The notes beneath the pieces are model-generated. The model saw only the letters and a program-made list of their open reading frames with translations. It did no database searches and was not told the DNA's origin. Positions 1 through 7,905 of a DNA stretch of 64,000 nt are shown in pieces. The translations under genes and the position numbers were made by a program. Every line of letters starts with the position of its first letter. Positions within the stretch are counted from its first letter, which is position 1. The stretch comes from Nitrososphaerota archaeon (GTDB lineage: Archaea; Thermoproteota; Nitrososphaeria; Nitrososphaerales; Gagatemarchaeaceae): assembly GCA_028867035.1 (NCBI GenBank), contig JAGWHB010000003.1, positions 242,960 to 306,959 of the forward strand, given 5' to 3'.

Positions 1-705
1 CGCATCGAAGAATCCAGCTAGGAATGCTCTGAATACTTTGGAAGGGAGCTGATCAATTTCGGACAAAGCTGTCTTAGACAACAGGAAGTCGAAGCTACTC
101 TCCAGATCAACTTCCAGGGTCCATTCGCTTTCCGTCAATGAGGCATTTCTGGGATAACAGTTGACGTGCCCGTAGGGCGAGAAGAGGGATTTGAACAATG
201 ACGCCATCGCCGGATGAGTTGTGCTGACTCTGACCCGAATCGCACGCCCATGCCTGACGGCATTCAGGTCACCATATCTAAGCCCCATGAGGTACGCCCT
301 TTCGACGTCGTCTCCCTGGAACGGTCTCCTCTCATATTTCGTAACAGCTTGAATCTGTGCTTCGACCTTGTCCCTGAGAACCACGCTTCTCGCTTTGAGA
401 TGGTTCCAGACCGTAACCGGACCCACTTTGTCCCCTGCAATTTGCTTCAGTGACTCCCCTGTCTGGTATCTCCTCACCCACTCGTCCACCATCGCCTCAG
501 TCACCTTTCTGATGTGCTCAGCGGGGTCGCGCCTCATGATCCCATTCTTCTTCAGCTGGTAGAGGACAGTCGACTCGCCGACCTTCGGACTCTTGTACTT
601 CAGTCCATAGGCCTTCGCTATCTTCGCCGCTGAAAGATTCTCGACAAGGTAGAGCCTCTCCAGGTCTTCCTTCCTCGGCGGCCAGACCAGCCCTTCGGGC
701 AACAC
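1..705 (-). CDS. LAGLIDADG homing-endonuclease-like protein, C-terminus beyond window edge
   Basis: The reverse strand is open for 235 codons from a GTG at 705 and runs off the left edge. The first ~110 residues look like helix-turn-helix segments (KIAKAYGLKY, LKQIAGDKVGPVTVWNHLKA). Two LAGLIDADG-type helices follow, AYLMGLRYGDLNA near residue 130 and FRAFLAGFFDA at the edge. The family makes site-specific double-strand breaks, either as mobile genes or as intron/intein partners. An in-frame TAA lies just upstream of the start, so the GTG (or the adjacent TTG) is the first usable codon. No intron or intein host is visible, so it is probably free-standing. The assignment rests on motifs only. 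Confidence 0.75.
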   Translation of the reverse strand, partial: MLPEGLVWPPRKEDLERLYLVENLSAAKIAKAYGLKYKSPKVGESTVLYQLKKNGIMRRDPAEHIRKVTEAMVDEWVRRYQTGESLKQIAGDKVGPVTVWNHLKARSVVLRDKVEAQIQAVTKYERRPFQGDDVERAYLMGLRYGDLNAVRHGRAIRVRVSTTHPAMASLFKSLFSPYGHVNCYPRNASLTESEWTLEVDLESSFDFLLSKTALSEIDQLPSKVFRAFLAGFFDA

Positions 706-739
706 CCACGTAGGGTGCCGGTCAATTTAACGCCCCAGC

Positions 740-1663
740 TTACCTTGCTATCACTTCAGCCGGCGGCGAGAACGGTTCCGCGTCGGGGACCTTTTCTCCC
801 CTGCGGAACAGGTACACCCCTGAAAGTATCAGCGCTCCCCCCAACAGCTGCGGCAGGGTGATCTGCTCCCCCAGGAAGGTCAGAGCGAAGACAGCTCCAA
901 AAACCGTCGACGTCGACCAGACGAGGAGCATCCTGATGGCCCCGAGCCGCTTGACCGCCGCGATGAAGAGGTAGGTCGCCCCGGCTATGGCGAGCGCCAA
1001 GAGCGGAAAGACCACGGTGTCTGACGAGGACAAGCGCAATGGGAGCGCAACAACCAGAGCGACGGCCATCACCGCCCCGCCCCCGATGAGGTTCCTGAAC
1101 TTGCTCAACATGGAGGCGTCGAACCTCTTCGTCGCCAGGGCCAGCAGGTTGTTCTCGACCGACCAGCACACAGTGGCGCCGAGTATCAGCAGATTCCCAG
1201 CGAGCCCCTGAAGGAAGGCGACGTTCGCAAGGTCAAGATTGGTGGAGACCGAAACCAGTCCGACAACTATCAGCAGGCCTCTTGCCGCCTGTCCCCGGCT
1301 CAGCCTTTCGCCGAAGATTGAGAATGCGATGACAGTGGTGAACAGCACCTCGCCGTTCGCCAGGAGCGAAGCGTTGACCGCCGTCGTCTGGTCCAGGCCG
1401 ATGACGAACATCAGGGGAGCAAGCGCGGCCCCTACGACTCCGAAGAACAGCAGATACTTCAGGCTGCCAGCCTGGGGCCTCCTCTTCGGCTGGTAGAGCA
1501 AAAATATGAGGCCTGAGAGCAAAACGGGCAAGCCCGCGACTACACCCGGTCCGTTGTCGGCGAGCAAAATCTTCGAGAGGGTCGGAACGGAGCCTCCACA
1601 TAGGGCTCCGAGGACAGCATAGAGGTAGCCCCTCGCCAAATCCGACGGCACCTTCCCGGCCAA
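740..1663 (-). CDS. EamA/DMT-superfamily transporter
   Basis: A 307-residue hydrophobic protein with about ten membrane helices in two EamA-like halves. The first half has the typical GGSVPTLSKILL start and FGERLS ending, and the second ends FLGEQITLPQLLGGALILSGVYLF. These motifs mark the drug/metabolite exporter family, usually inner-membrane exporters of amino acids or metabolites; the substrate cannot be told. The apparent start is TTG at 1663, with in-frame GTG alternatives a few codons downstream. The gene stands alone, between the endonuclease gene and divergent mscL. A TTAAT-like box lies near 1696-1704. Confidence 0.85.
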   Translation of the reverse strand: MAGKVPSDLARGYLYAVLGALCGGSVPTLSKILLADNGPGVVAGLPVLLSGLIFLLYQPKRRPQAGSLKYLLFFGVVGAALAPLMFVIGLDQTTAVNASLLANGEVLFTTVIAFSIFGERLSRGQAARGLLIVVGLVSVSTNLDLANVAFLQGLAGNLLILGATVCWSVENNLLALATKRFDASMLSKFRNLIGGGAVMAVALVVALPLRLSSSDTVVFPLLALAIAGATYLFIAAVKRLGAIRMLLVWSTSTVFGAVFALTFLGEQITLPQLLGGALILSGVYLFRRGEKVPDAEPFSPPAEVIAR

Positions 1664-1722
1664 CTCTCTTCAAGCAGGCCATCTCGAGGACAGGAATTAA
1701 CTCTGACCGGTGGCTCTGAAGT

Positions 1723-1730
1723 CTTATATT
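1723..1730 (+). promoter_or_regulatory. TATA-like box for mscL
   Basis: CTTATATT lies about 25 nt before the ATG at 1752, the usual spacing for an archaeal leaderless transcript. It argues against the longer in-frame start at 1710, which would put the box inside the coding region. Confidence 0.6.
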
Positions 1731-1751
1731 GCCACTTCCTACCTGCGGCCC

Positions 1752-2120
1752 ATGTCCTCCAACGAGGATATGCTGGCTGAACTTCGAAAAATTAGAGAGC
1801 TCCTCGAACACCCTCCGCCGCCACCTCCAGCCAAGGGACTCATCGCAGAGTTCAAGGCATTCCTGTCGCAATACAAGGTCCTCGCCCTGGCCATAGCGTT
1901 CGTCTTTGCAATCTATCTGGGGGGCCTGGTAAAGGCGCTGGTATCGGACCTCGTACTCCCGATCGTGTCATTCGCTCTGCCCGCTGGAACCAACATCAAC
2001 ACATACATGGTCGGGCCGTTCGGTGTCGGAGACTTCGCGAACGCTTTGATCACCTTCCTCGTCGTCGCCTTCGTCATCTTCATGATGGTGAAGCTGGCCA
2101 AGCGCTTCAACATCGAGTAG
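1752..2120 (+). CDS. mscL: Large-conductance mechanosensitive channel MscL-like
   Basis: A 122-residue protein. After a short charged helix and a run of prolines (PPPPPP, residues ~17-22) comes FKAFLSQYKVLALAIAFVFA, the first membrane helix. A periplasmic loop (GTNINTYMVGPFGVGDF) and a second helix (FLVVAFVIFMMVKLAKRF) follow. This is the MscL layout: two helices, an N-terminal amphipathic segment and a basic end. MscL opens under membrane tension to release solutes during osmotic downshock. The N-terminus carries an unusual coiled-coil-like/proline extension and the cytoplasmic C-terminal bundle is short. The start is set by the TATA spacing. Confidence 0.82.
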   Translation: MSSNEDMLAELRKIRELLEHPPPPPPAKGLIAEFKAFLSQYKVLALAIAFVFAIYLGGLVKALVSDLVLPIVSFALPAGTNINTYMVGPFGVGDFANALITFLVVAFVIFMMVKLAKRFNIE

Positions 2121-2240
2121 AGGGGCTCCTCTCCGCTTTTCCATCTCAACTATCGTAGTGTATTTCGTTAAGCAGAATGTCAATCGTTCTTGTCAGAGTC
2201 AGTCATGTCCGCGTCCGCCCATCTCACGCTGGATATCACG

Positions 2241-2882
2241 ATGAGCAGCAAATTCGAGAAAGGATGGAAGGCTCAGGAGACGGAGCCTTTCGGGAAGCAG
2301 GTCCGCGACACAGTCCGCGGCCCGCAGCCGATGCGTCCTCAGATCCAGAAGGCCACCCAGCAACTCACTGGGGAGATCAACCGGCTGGACCAGACGATGA
2401 ACCGGCTGAAGCAACGCGAAAGCTCCATCTTCAAGAAGACCGTCACGGCCGTCCAGGCACACGACCAGGAATCCAGCAAGGCGTACTCCAACGAGCTCGC
2501 AGAGGTCCGCAAGATGGAGAAGATCGTCACCCAGTCGAAGATCGCCCTAGAGCAGATCACCACGCGACTCCAGACGGTCACCGACATCGGAGACTTCGCA
2601 GCCACCATCGCCCCGGCCATCGGGGTGATTAAGAACGTACGCGCCACCCTCGGCGAAGCGATGCCAGACGCCCAGGGAGCACTCGGAGAGATCGGAGCCC
2701 AGCTCAACTCGATCATGGTGGACGTCGGCCAGATAACCGGCACGACATTCTACCAGGCCGAGAACAGCGAAGAGGCCAACAAGATCCTGTCAGAGGCGTC
2801 GGCGATCGCGGAGAAGCGCATGGCCGATTCCCTTCCGGAAGTGCCGAACAGCACGGGCCAGTCCATCTTCACGAGCGAGTAA
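2241..2882 (+). CDS. cdvB: ESCRT-III/Snf7-like CdvB-family protein
   Basis: A 213-residue, highly charged helical protein. It opens with FEKGWKAQETEPFGKQVRDTV and continues with RPQIQKATQQLTGEINRLD, ESSIFKKTVTAVQAHD and SNELAEVRKMEKIVTQSKIA. This order of Snf7-type helices (residues ~30-130) matches archaeal CdvB paralogues, which polymerise at the division site and constrict the membrane. The C-terminus (residues ~175-213) has no obvious winged-helix domain, so it resembles the short CdvB1/CdvB2 paralogues rather than CdvB, which binds CdvA. ATG 2241 fits the family start best; ATG 2205 and TTG 2190 are in frame upstream. No CdvA or CdvC gene is nearby. Confidence 0.82.
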   Translation: MSSKFEKGWKAQETEPFGKQVRDTVRGPQPMRPQIQKATQQLTGEINRLDQTMNRLKQRESSIFKKTVTAVQAHDQESSKAYSNELAEVRKMEKIVTQSKIALEQITTRLQTVTDIGDFAATIAPAIGVIKNVRATLGEAMPDAQGALGEIGAQLNSIMVDVGQITGTTFYQAENSEEANKILSEASAIAEKRMADSLPEVPNSTGQSIFTSE

Positions 2883-2896
2883 GCAAACCCCAGGGC

Positions 2897-2933
2897 GGCT
2901 CGGCAAATGCCGGGCAGCCTTTCTTTCTGTTTT
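2897..2933 (+). terminator. Hairpin plus T-rich tail after cdvB
   Basis: GGCT-CGGC-aaat-GCCG-ggc-AGCC (2897-2919) forms a stem with a 3-nt bulge, followed by TTTCTTTCTGTTTTC. It lies between the convergent cdvB and TrmB genes, so it may serve both. Archaeal termination depends mainly on the U tract, which is present here. Confidence 0.5.
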
Positions 2934-2935
2934 CA

Positions 2936-3634
2936 CTACACGGGAGAGGATGTGCTCCAGAGCAGCTCGAGGAACTGCTTGAAGTGACTCGCGACGGCGG
3001 GGCTGTCTATCCAGCCACAGGCGGAGTGGTCTGGGAGCCCTATCAGCGCGACCTTGTCGTCCACCAGCAGGTCGAAGGCCACCTGGTTGCCTGTCCTGAT
3101 CTCGACGCCGGGAGGGAGCAGGCCCACGGCTTCTTCATCGCAGATCGCTCTCACCTTGGCGCCCCTGCCGACGGCCTCCTCCAGGAGCCCCATCAACTTG
3201 GCGTCTTCTAGGCCCATCGCAGGTGCAACCACCATGAGGCTCTTCCTCGTCCCTCTGAGAAGCTCGTAGACCTTTGCGAGGACCTTCTCGTTCCCCCTCA
3301 GGGTGTACACCAGCTCGGCATCTTCTGTCGCCTCCGTCTTGTAGATCCTGTCGAGCGCTCCGAACGCGTCTTCGAGCCTCGCGGCGACCATGTCCTTCAC
3401 TTTCCCAGGCTTCTTCGCCCGGTAAGTCACGGGCTTCGAGATGACCTGCTCGACCCACCCCTTCTCCTCGAGGTTCCTCAGGGCCGGATAGGCGCTGGTG
3501 TAGGGTATCTTGGCGTCCTTCGCCACCTTCTTCGGCTCCGAAGGGCCGAGGCTGACCAGAGAAACATAGGCCTTGGCCTCGTAGCTCGAGAGCCCTAGGT
3601 CCCTGAGCCGCTCTTCGAGGGAGCTGTCCCGCAC
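2936..3634 (-). CDS. TrmB-family transcriptional regulator
   Basis: 232 residues. The N-terminal winged helix (LRDLGLSSYEAKAYVSLVSLG, then PYTSAYPALRNLEEKGWVEQV) is the TrmB signature. A linker helix and a C-terminal phospholipase-D-like sensor fold follow (MVVAPAMGLEDAKLMGLLEEA, VRAICDEEA, VAFDLLVDDKVALIGLPDH). TrmB proteins bind DNA near TATA boxes and respond to sugars or other ligands. GTG start at 3634. The gene is divergent from the flavoprotein gene at 3689, only 54 nt away, so control of that gene and of itself is plausible. The ligand is unknown. Confidence 0.85.
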   Translation of the reverse strand: MRDSSLEERLRDLGLSSYEAKAYVSLVSLGPSEPKKVAKDAKIPYTSAYPALRNLEEKGWVEQVISKPVTYRAKKPGKVKDMVAARLEDAFGALDRIYKTEATEDAELVYTLRGNEKVLAKVYELLRGTRKSLMVVAPAMGLEDAKLMGLLEEAVGRGAKVRAICDEEAVGLLPPGVEIRTGNQVAFDLLVDDKVALIGLPDHSACGWIDSPAVASHFKQFLELLWSTSSPV

Positions 3635-3654
3635 AATGGGAGTTGGCGTCGAAG

Positions 3655-3664
3655 CTCTTATATA
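3655..3664 (+). promoter_or_regulatory. TATA box for geranylgeranyl-reductase-like gene
   Basis: CTCTTATATA lies about 28 nt before the ATG at 3689 and in the 54-nt spacer to the divergent TrmB gene, consistent with a leaderless transcript. Confidence 0.6.
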
Positions 3665-3688
3665 GGGTTTTAGTAGTTAAAACAAATA

Positions 3689-5164
3689 ATGGCGGGCAAG
3701 CCCGACTACGACGTCGTCATCGCGGGCGGGGGCATGGCCGGGCTCATCACCGCCGCTTCGATCGGCTACCACTCAAAGGGCAAGGCGCGCGTCCTGGTCG
3801 TCGACAGGAACAAGGAGAGCGAGCCAGGCAGGAAGACCAACAACGGGTGGACCTGCGGCGACGCGACGAGCAAGCGGTCACTCGATTACCTCGCCGACCA
3901 CATCGGCATCAGGTACGGCCCCCCCGAGCTCGAGCATCCGGTGAGCGGCGTCTACGTCTACTCCCCGGACAGGAAGACGAAGGTCCTCTTCGAAGGGGAG
4001 GGCTACCTCTTCAACAGGAAGCTTGCGCCGAGGCGCCAGGTCAACGACGCAAAGAAGTTCGGGACCGAGTTCATGTTCGGAGCCACAGCGGAGCGGCTCA
4101 TGTCCGAGGACGGCTGGATCACGGGGGTGACAGGCAGGAAGTCCGACGGCTCTGCGTTCAGCGTCACAGGCAAGGCCGTAATCGACGCCACCGGCTCCTC
4201 GTCAACACTGCGCAGGTTCATGCCAGTGCCCTCTATGATCGAGAAGGAGATAGACCCCGACGACGTGGTCGGGACCGGCCGCTACATACTCGACTTCGAG
4301 CCGGCCAAGGACGAGCCCGCTTTCTTCTCCCCCGACTACTGCATCATCCATCTGGACCAGTTCATCGCCCCGGCAGGCTACGCGTGGGTCTTCCCCAAGG
4401 GGAAGAAGAAAGTCAACATCGGCCTGGGAGTGTCCCATTCAGGGCTCGCAAGGAGGAACAGGCGCTTCGGGCTTAACGACAACCTCCAGAGCCTTATCGA
4501 CAAATATCTCGCAGAGAACCCCGTGATCAAGAACTACGCCCAGCCCTCCGACGACGCGGACTCTGGGAACACGAAGGGGAACTGGCAGGTCCCTGTGAGA
4601 CGCCACAACGACTGCATGGTGGCCAACGGCTTCGCCATCGTCGGAGATTCCGCCTGGATGCCCAGGCCCATCGACGCAGGAGGGATCAGCCCGTCCATCT
4701 ACGGGGGCACGATACTCGGCAAGGTAGTCGCGGAGGCCCTGGAGTCAGGGGACGCCAGCGAGGCAGGCCTGTGGAAGTACAACGTCGAGTACATGAACAC
4801 CCACGGCTACCCGATGGCCAGCTTCGAGGTCCTCAGGCGCTACCTGCAGACTGTCACCAACGACCAGATCAACTACGGCATGAAGTATTTCCTTTCAGAG
4901 GAGGACGTCACCGCCATAACAGAACGGAAGCACCCAGAGTTCAATCAGGCCCGTTTCATGAACCCAGCGATGTGGTTCCGCGTCCTCGGGCAGTTGTCCC
5001 TGGCCCGCGGTCTGAGGTACACCGTCAAGAAGAGCGCGTCCTTGGTCGACATCAACCTTGCATATCCCGAGTCCCCCAATGGGTTCGCAGAATGGCAAAA
5101 GCGCCTTGGCAGAGAGCTGGCGGAGACGGTAGAGAAATTCAAGCCCCTCGACATAGCGAACTAG
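3689..5164 (+). CDS. FAD-dependent oxidoreductase, geranylgeranyl reductase-like
   Basis: 491 residues. The N-terminal Rossmann motif DVVIAGGGMAGLITAASIG with the acidic VLVVDRN binds FAD. The middle has VIDATGSSSTLRR, and FAIVGDSAWMPRPIDAGGISPSIYGG is the second FAD/GGR-type motif near residues 317-343. The family reduces double bonds in archaeal isoprenoid lipids (digeranylgeranylglycerophospholipid reductase) or menaquinone side chains. Archaea often have several paralogues, so lipid reduction is likely but not proven. It is preceded by a divergent TrmB regulator and followed after 28 nt by a same-strand metalloprotein gene. Confidence 0.82.
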   Translation: MAGKPDYDVVIAGGGMAGLITAASIGYHSKGKARVLVVDRNKESEPGRKTNNGWTCGDATSKRSLDYLADHIGIRYGPPELEHPVSGVYVYSPDRKTKVLFEGEGYLFNRKLAPRRQVNDAKKFGTEFMFGATAERLMSEDGWITGVTGRKSDGSAFSVTGKAVIDATGSSSTLRRFMPVPSMIEKEIDPDDVVGTGRYILDFEPAKDEPAFFSPDYCIIHLDQFIAPAGYAWVFPKGKKKVNIGLGVSHSGLARRNRRFGLNDNLQSLIDKYLAENPVIKNYAQPSDDADSGNTKGNWQVPVRRHNDCMVANGFAIVGDSAWMPRPIDAGGISPSIYGGTILGKVVAEALESGDASEAGLWKYNVEYMNTHGYPMASFEVLRRYLQTVTNDQINYGMKYFLSEEDVTAITERKHPEFNQARFMNPAMWFRVLGQLSLARGLRYTVKKSASLVDINLAYPESPNGFAEWQKRLGRELAETVEKFKPLDIAN

Positions 5165-5192
5165 AAATACCTCACGGGCCGCCCGGCCAGCC

Positions 5193-6854
5193 ATGGCTCC
5201 TGACCCCCTTGACGCCCAGATAGTGGATTTTGTGAAGGAGGTGAACCCGCCGGGCGCCTATCTGATGGGGTTCAACGAGTACGCCGGGAAGCTCTTCATC
5301 GCCTCCAGGGCTAACGTGGACGCGGCTCTGAAGAAGGTACGGAGCCTGAGGGCCAAGGCGCACACCGAATTGCAGAAGAAGTTTCTCGACTCGATCGAAA
5401 TGATCCTCCTCTTTGACGAGCCCCAGCCCGTGCTGGACGACATAGTGGGGACGATATTCGCCCACCTTGTCAAGGAGGGGGTCAACGACGCGCACATGTT
5501 GTCCCTCCTGTCCTTCGCCGCCAAAGACGTCGATGTGTGCACGGCTAGATTCTCGGGACGCGACATCCCGGTCGCAGTCAAGGCGCTCACCCTCTACAGG
5601 CTTGACGGGGTCCTGGAGATATTGGACACGGTCAAGGGGGAGACCAAGAGCTCCGAGGTTAAGGTCGCCTGCGATTCGCTCAAGCTCAAAGTCACCGAGT
5701 ACGTCAAACTCTTCCACCTAGACGGTTGGGGTAAAGGCGAGTTCGCGAACGTCGAGAAGATATTCAAGGAGAAGGGCTTCGATCTAGGGAGGCGGCGGTT
5801 CTACCCCGAGGTCCTGAGGAAGGGTCTCGATTACGCCGAGACGCCTAAACAGCTGGAAGCGAAAGCGATGTCCTGGATCGACGAAGAGCTCCCGAGGTTC
5901 AACAGGGTCACGGAGAAGCTGGCGAAACGGTTCGGGTGCAAGCCCGTCCCGGAGGAGGTGGAGGCCAAGATCAACGAAAGCAACCACCTGGACCCCAAGG
6001 AACTCGTGGGCGTCACCCTTGGTATCCGGAGGGTTGCCCAGAGACTTGTGTCCGAAGACGTGAGCGGCATAAACCCGAAGTACAGGACCAAGGTCATCGA
6101 GACCCCGCCCTATCTGACGGGGACGATCCCCACTGGCGCGGCCCAGTTCTTCGACACTTTCACCAAGAAACCTTTCCAGTACTTCTTCCAGACCACGGAC
6201 CCTAAAAGAGACCCAGACAAGTCTGTCGCCGCCCTGCTCAGCCTCCTGGTCCACGAGGAGTACGGTCACTGCGTCCACCACTCGAACAGCGCCCTGGGTT
6301 TCGTCGGAAGGCTTTCGCCTCTCCAGACCCTCCCCGGGCTGCCAACCGGCGGCCCAATAACCGAGGGCCTCTCCTTCAACAGGGAGATAGAATTCCTCGA
6401 GGTCTCGATGGGCCTCGAGAAGAAACGAAGGCTGACAAAGGCGGAGAAAGACTACGTCAAGCTGCTGAAGAAGTACGGCGGGCTCGAAGAGTTCAACCTC
6501 GAACTGGAGTTCATGACGATGCGCATGAGGATCATCAGGTTCCTGCGTGTGATAGGGGATGTGTGGGTCAACACGGGCAAGAAGACGCTGCTCGAGTTCG
6601 TCGACTGGGGGCACGAGCGCACCGGGGTGTCAAGGAGCAGCATCTACTTCCAGCTCTTTCCCGCCCACGAGGGAATCTTCCCAGGCTACGCGACGAGCTA
6701 CGCGGTGGCCGGCCAGGAGATACGTGCGATAGAGAAGAAGATCAAGGACCCACGGAAGAGGGTGAAATTCTCCACCTACCTCTGCAGCATCGGGTTCCCT
6801 CCCAAGAGCATCTACATGCGGATGCTGAAGGAATACGCCGCGAAGTTGAAGTAG
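5193..6854 (+). CDS. DUF885-like putative metallopeptidase
   Basis: 553 residues, largely helical. Residues ~354-363 read HEEYGHCVHH and are followed near residue 392 by ITEGLSFNREIEFLE. The order of a His-Glu...Gly-His cluster and a downstream Glu-Gly helix resembles DUF885 and M3/M32-type gluzincins, where these residues bind zinc. The first motif is not a standard HExxH; it is one residue shorter than the HExxPGHH of DUF885. There is no signal peptide, so it is probably cytoplasmic. Catalysis is inferred, and the first ~200 residues match nothing I recognise. It probably shares transcription with the flavoprotein upstream. Confidence 0.6.
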   Translation: MAPDPLDAQIVDFVKEVNPPGAYLMGFNEYAGKLFIASRANVDAALKKVRSLRAKAHTELQKKFLDSIEMILLFDEPQPVLDDIVGTIFAHLVKEGVNDAHMLSLLSFAAKDVDVCTARFSGRDIPVAVKALTLYRLDGVLEILDTVKGETKSSEVKVACDSLKLKVTEYVKLFHLDGWGKGEFANVEKIFKEKGFDLGRRRFYPEVLRKGLDYAETPKQLEAKAMSWIDEELPRFNRVTEKLAKRFGCKPVPEEVEAKINESNHLDPKELVGVTLGIRRVAQRLVSEDVSGINPKYRTKVIETPPYLTGTIPTGAAQFFDTFTKKPFQYFFQTTDPKRDPDKSVAALLSLLVHEEYGHCVHHSNSALGFVGRLSPLQTLPGLPTGGPITEGLSFNREIEFLEVSMGLEKKRRLTKAEKDYVKLLKKYGGLEEFNLELEFMTMRMRIIRFLRVIGDVWVNTGKKTLLEFVDWGHERTGVSRSSIYFQLFPAHEGIFPGYATSYAVAGQEIRAIEKKIKDPRKRVKFSTYLCSIGFPPKSIYMRMLKEYAAKLK

Positions 6855-6876
6855 GCCCCGCAGGGTCACCAGTATC

Positions 6877-7275
6877 ATGGCCAACCTGAGCCCGAAGGTC
6901 GAGAAATTCCTTGGCGAGAAACACTTCGGCAAGCTCGCCACTATAATGAAGGACGGCTCCCCCCACGTGACCCCGATCTGGTACATGCTGGACGAGGGAA
7001 AGATCATAGTGAACACGACCAACAATAGGGTGAAGTACCACAACATCGAGCGAGACGACCGCGTCTGCCTCCTGGTCGACGACGGCTACCCCTACGTCGC
7101 GATCTTCGGAAGGGGAAGAATCGCAAGCGAGCGGGACAGCAAGAAGGACATCGAGGCCCTCGCCATCAGGTACACCGGAGATGCCGCAGGGCGGAAGTCA
7201 GCGAGGAGCATCTACTGGAAGCAGCCTAGGGCGTCGATTGAAATCGTCCCTGAAAGGGTCGTAAGCGCTCTCTGA
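6877..7275 (+). CDS. PPOX-class FMN/F420-binding protein
   Basis: 132 residues with the split beta-barrel signature: FGKLATIMKDGSPHVTPIWYMLDEGKI, then TNNRVKYHNIERDDRVCLLVDD and a basic segment WKQPRASIEIVPERV. This is the pyridoxamine-phosphate-oxidase-like fold, and this subgroup often uses F420 or FMN to reduce small substrates. It starts 22 nt after the upstream metallopeptidase-like gene and ends directly against the convergent TetR gene. F420 use is inferred from the subgroup and from F420 enzymes elsewhere in the window. Confidence 0.8.
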   Translation: MANLSPKVEKFLGEKHFGKLATIMKDGSPHVTPIWYMLDEGKIIVNTTNNRVKYHNIERDDRVCLLVDDGYPYVAIFGRGRIASERDSKKDIEALAIRYTGDAAGRKSARSIYWKQPRASIEIVPERVVSAL

Positions 7276-7860
7276 TCATTTCATCGCACGGAAGAAGAAA
7301 TCCGTCACGAACCGGCTATACGATTCTCTGTCGGAGATCTTCGCGAAGTGAATGTGCTGGAATATCACCCTGTTGAGCATCCCCAGCAGGCAGTCCGTGG
7401 CGAGCCTGGAGTCCGTCTTCCTGAACGCTCCCTTCGATATCAGCCCGTCGACGAGCGCGACCGCCATCCCCCTGACCCTCTCCAGGTCGTCTGACACTAT
7501 CTGTGCGCTGTGCTTGTCCAGAGAGCCAGTGTCTCTCATGTAGAGCCCGATGTCGAACGCGTGCTCAGGGAACGACGAGAGGTAGGTCGAGATGAACGAC
7601 TCCAGACCCTTCTTCAGGTCCGCGGCCTCTGCCGCCTTCGACAGCTTCTGGATGAATGTCTCCATTGAGATCTGCTTCCTCGCGACAGCGTCGAACAGCC
7701 CCTTCTTGCTTCCGAAGTAGTAGTAGATGACGGGCGCTGTCGTCCCCGTCTCTCTGCAGATGTCCCTCACGGATACGTTGGCGAAACCTTTCTCCGCGAA
7801 CATCTTCGAAGCTGCTTGGAGTATCTTCTCAGCAGTCGCGTGCTGTTCCTGGGCCTGCAT
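7276..7860 (-). CDS. TetR/AcrR-family transcriptional regulator
   Basis: 194 residues. The N-terminal TetR helix-turn-helix is clear (EKILQAASKMFAEKGFANVS, VRDICRETGTTAPVIYYYFGSK). The rest is the all-helical ligand and dimer domain. These repressors release DNA on binding small hydrophobic compounds. Its stop abuts the stop of the PPOX-type gene. A TATA-like TATATAA-containing stretch lies just upstream (about 7883-7891). Target and ligand are unknown; no adjacent efflux gene points to one. Confidence 0.85.
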   Translation of the reverse strand: MQAQEQHATAEKILQAASKMFAEKGFANVSVRDICRETGTTAPVIYYYFGSKKGLFDAVARKQISMETFIQKLSKAAEAADLKKGLESFISTYLSSFPEHAFDIGLYMRDTGSLDKHSAQIVSDDLERVRGMAVALVDGLISKGAFRKTDSRLATDCLLGMLNRVIFQHIHFAKISDRESYSRFVTDFFFRAMK

Positions 7861-7905
7861 CAGCGAACGAAACCCGGCTTATCATATATAACGCTTGAAG
7901 ACTCC

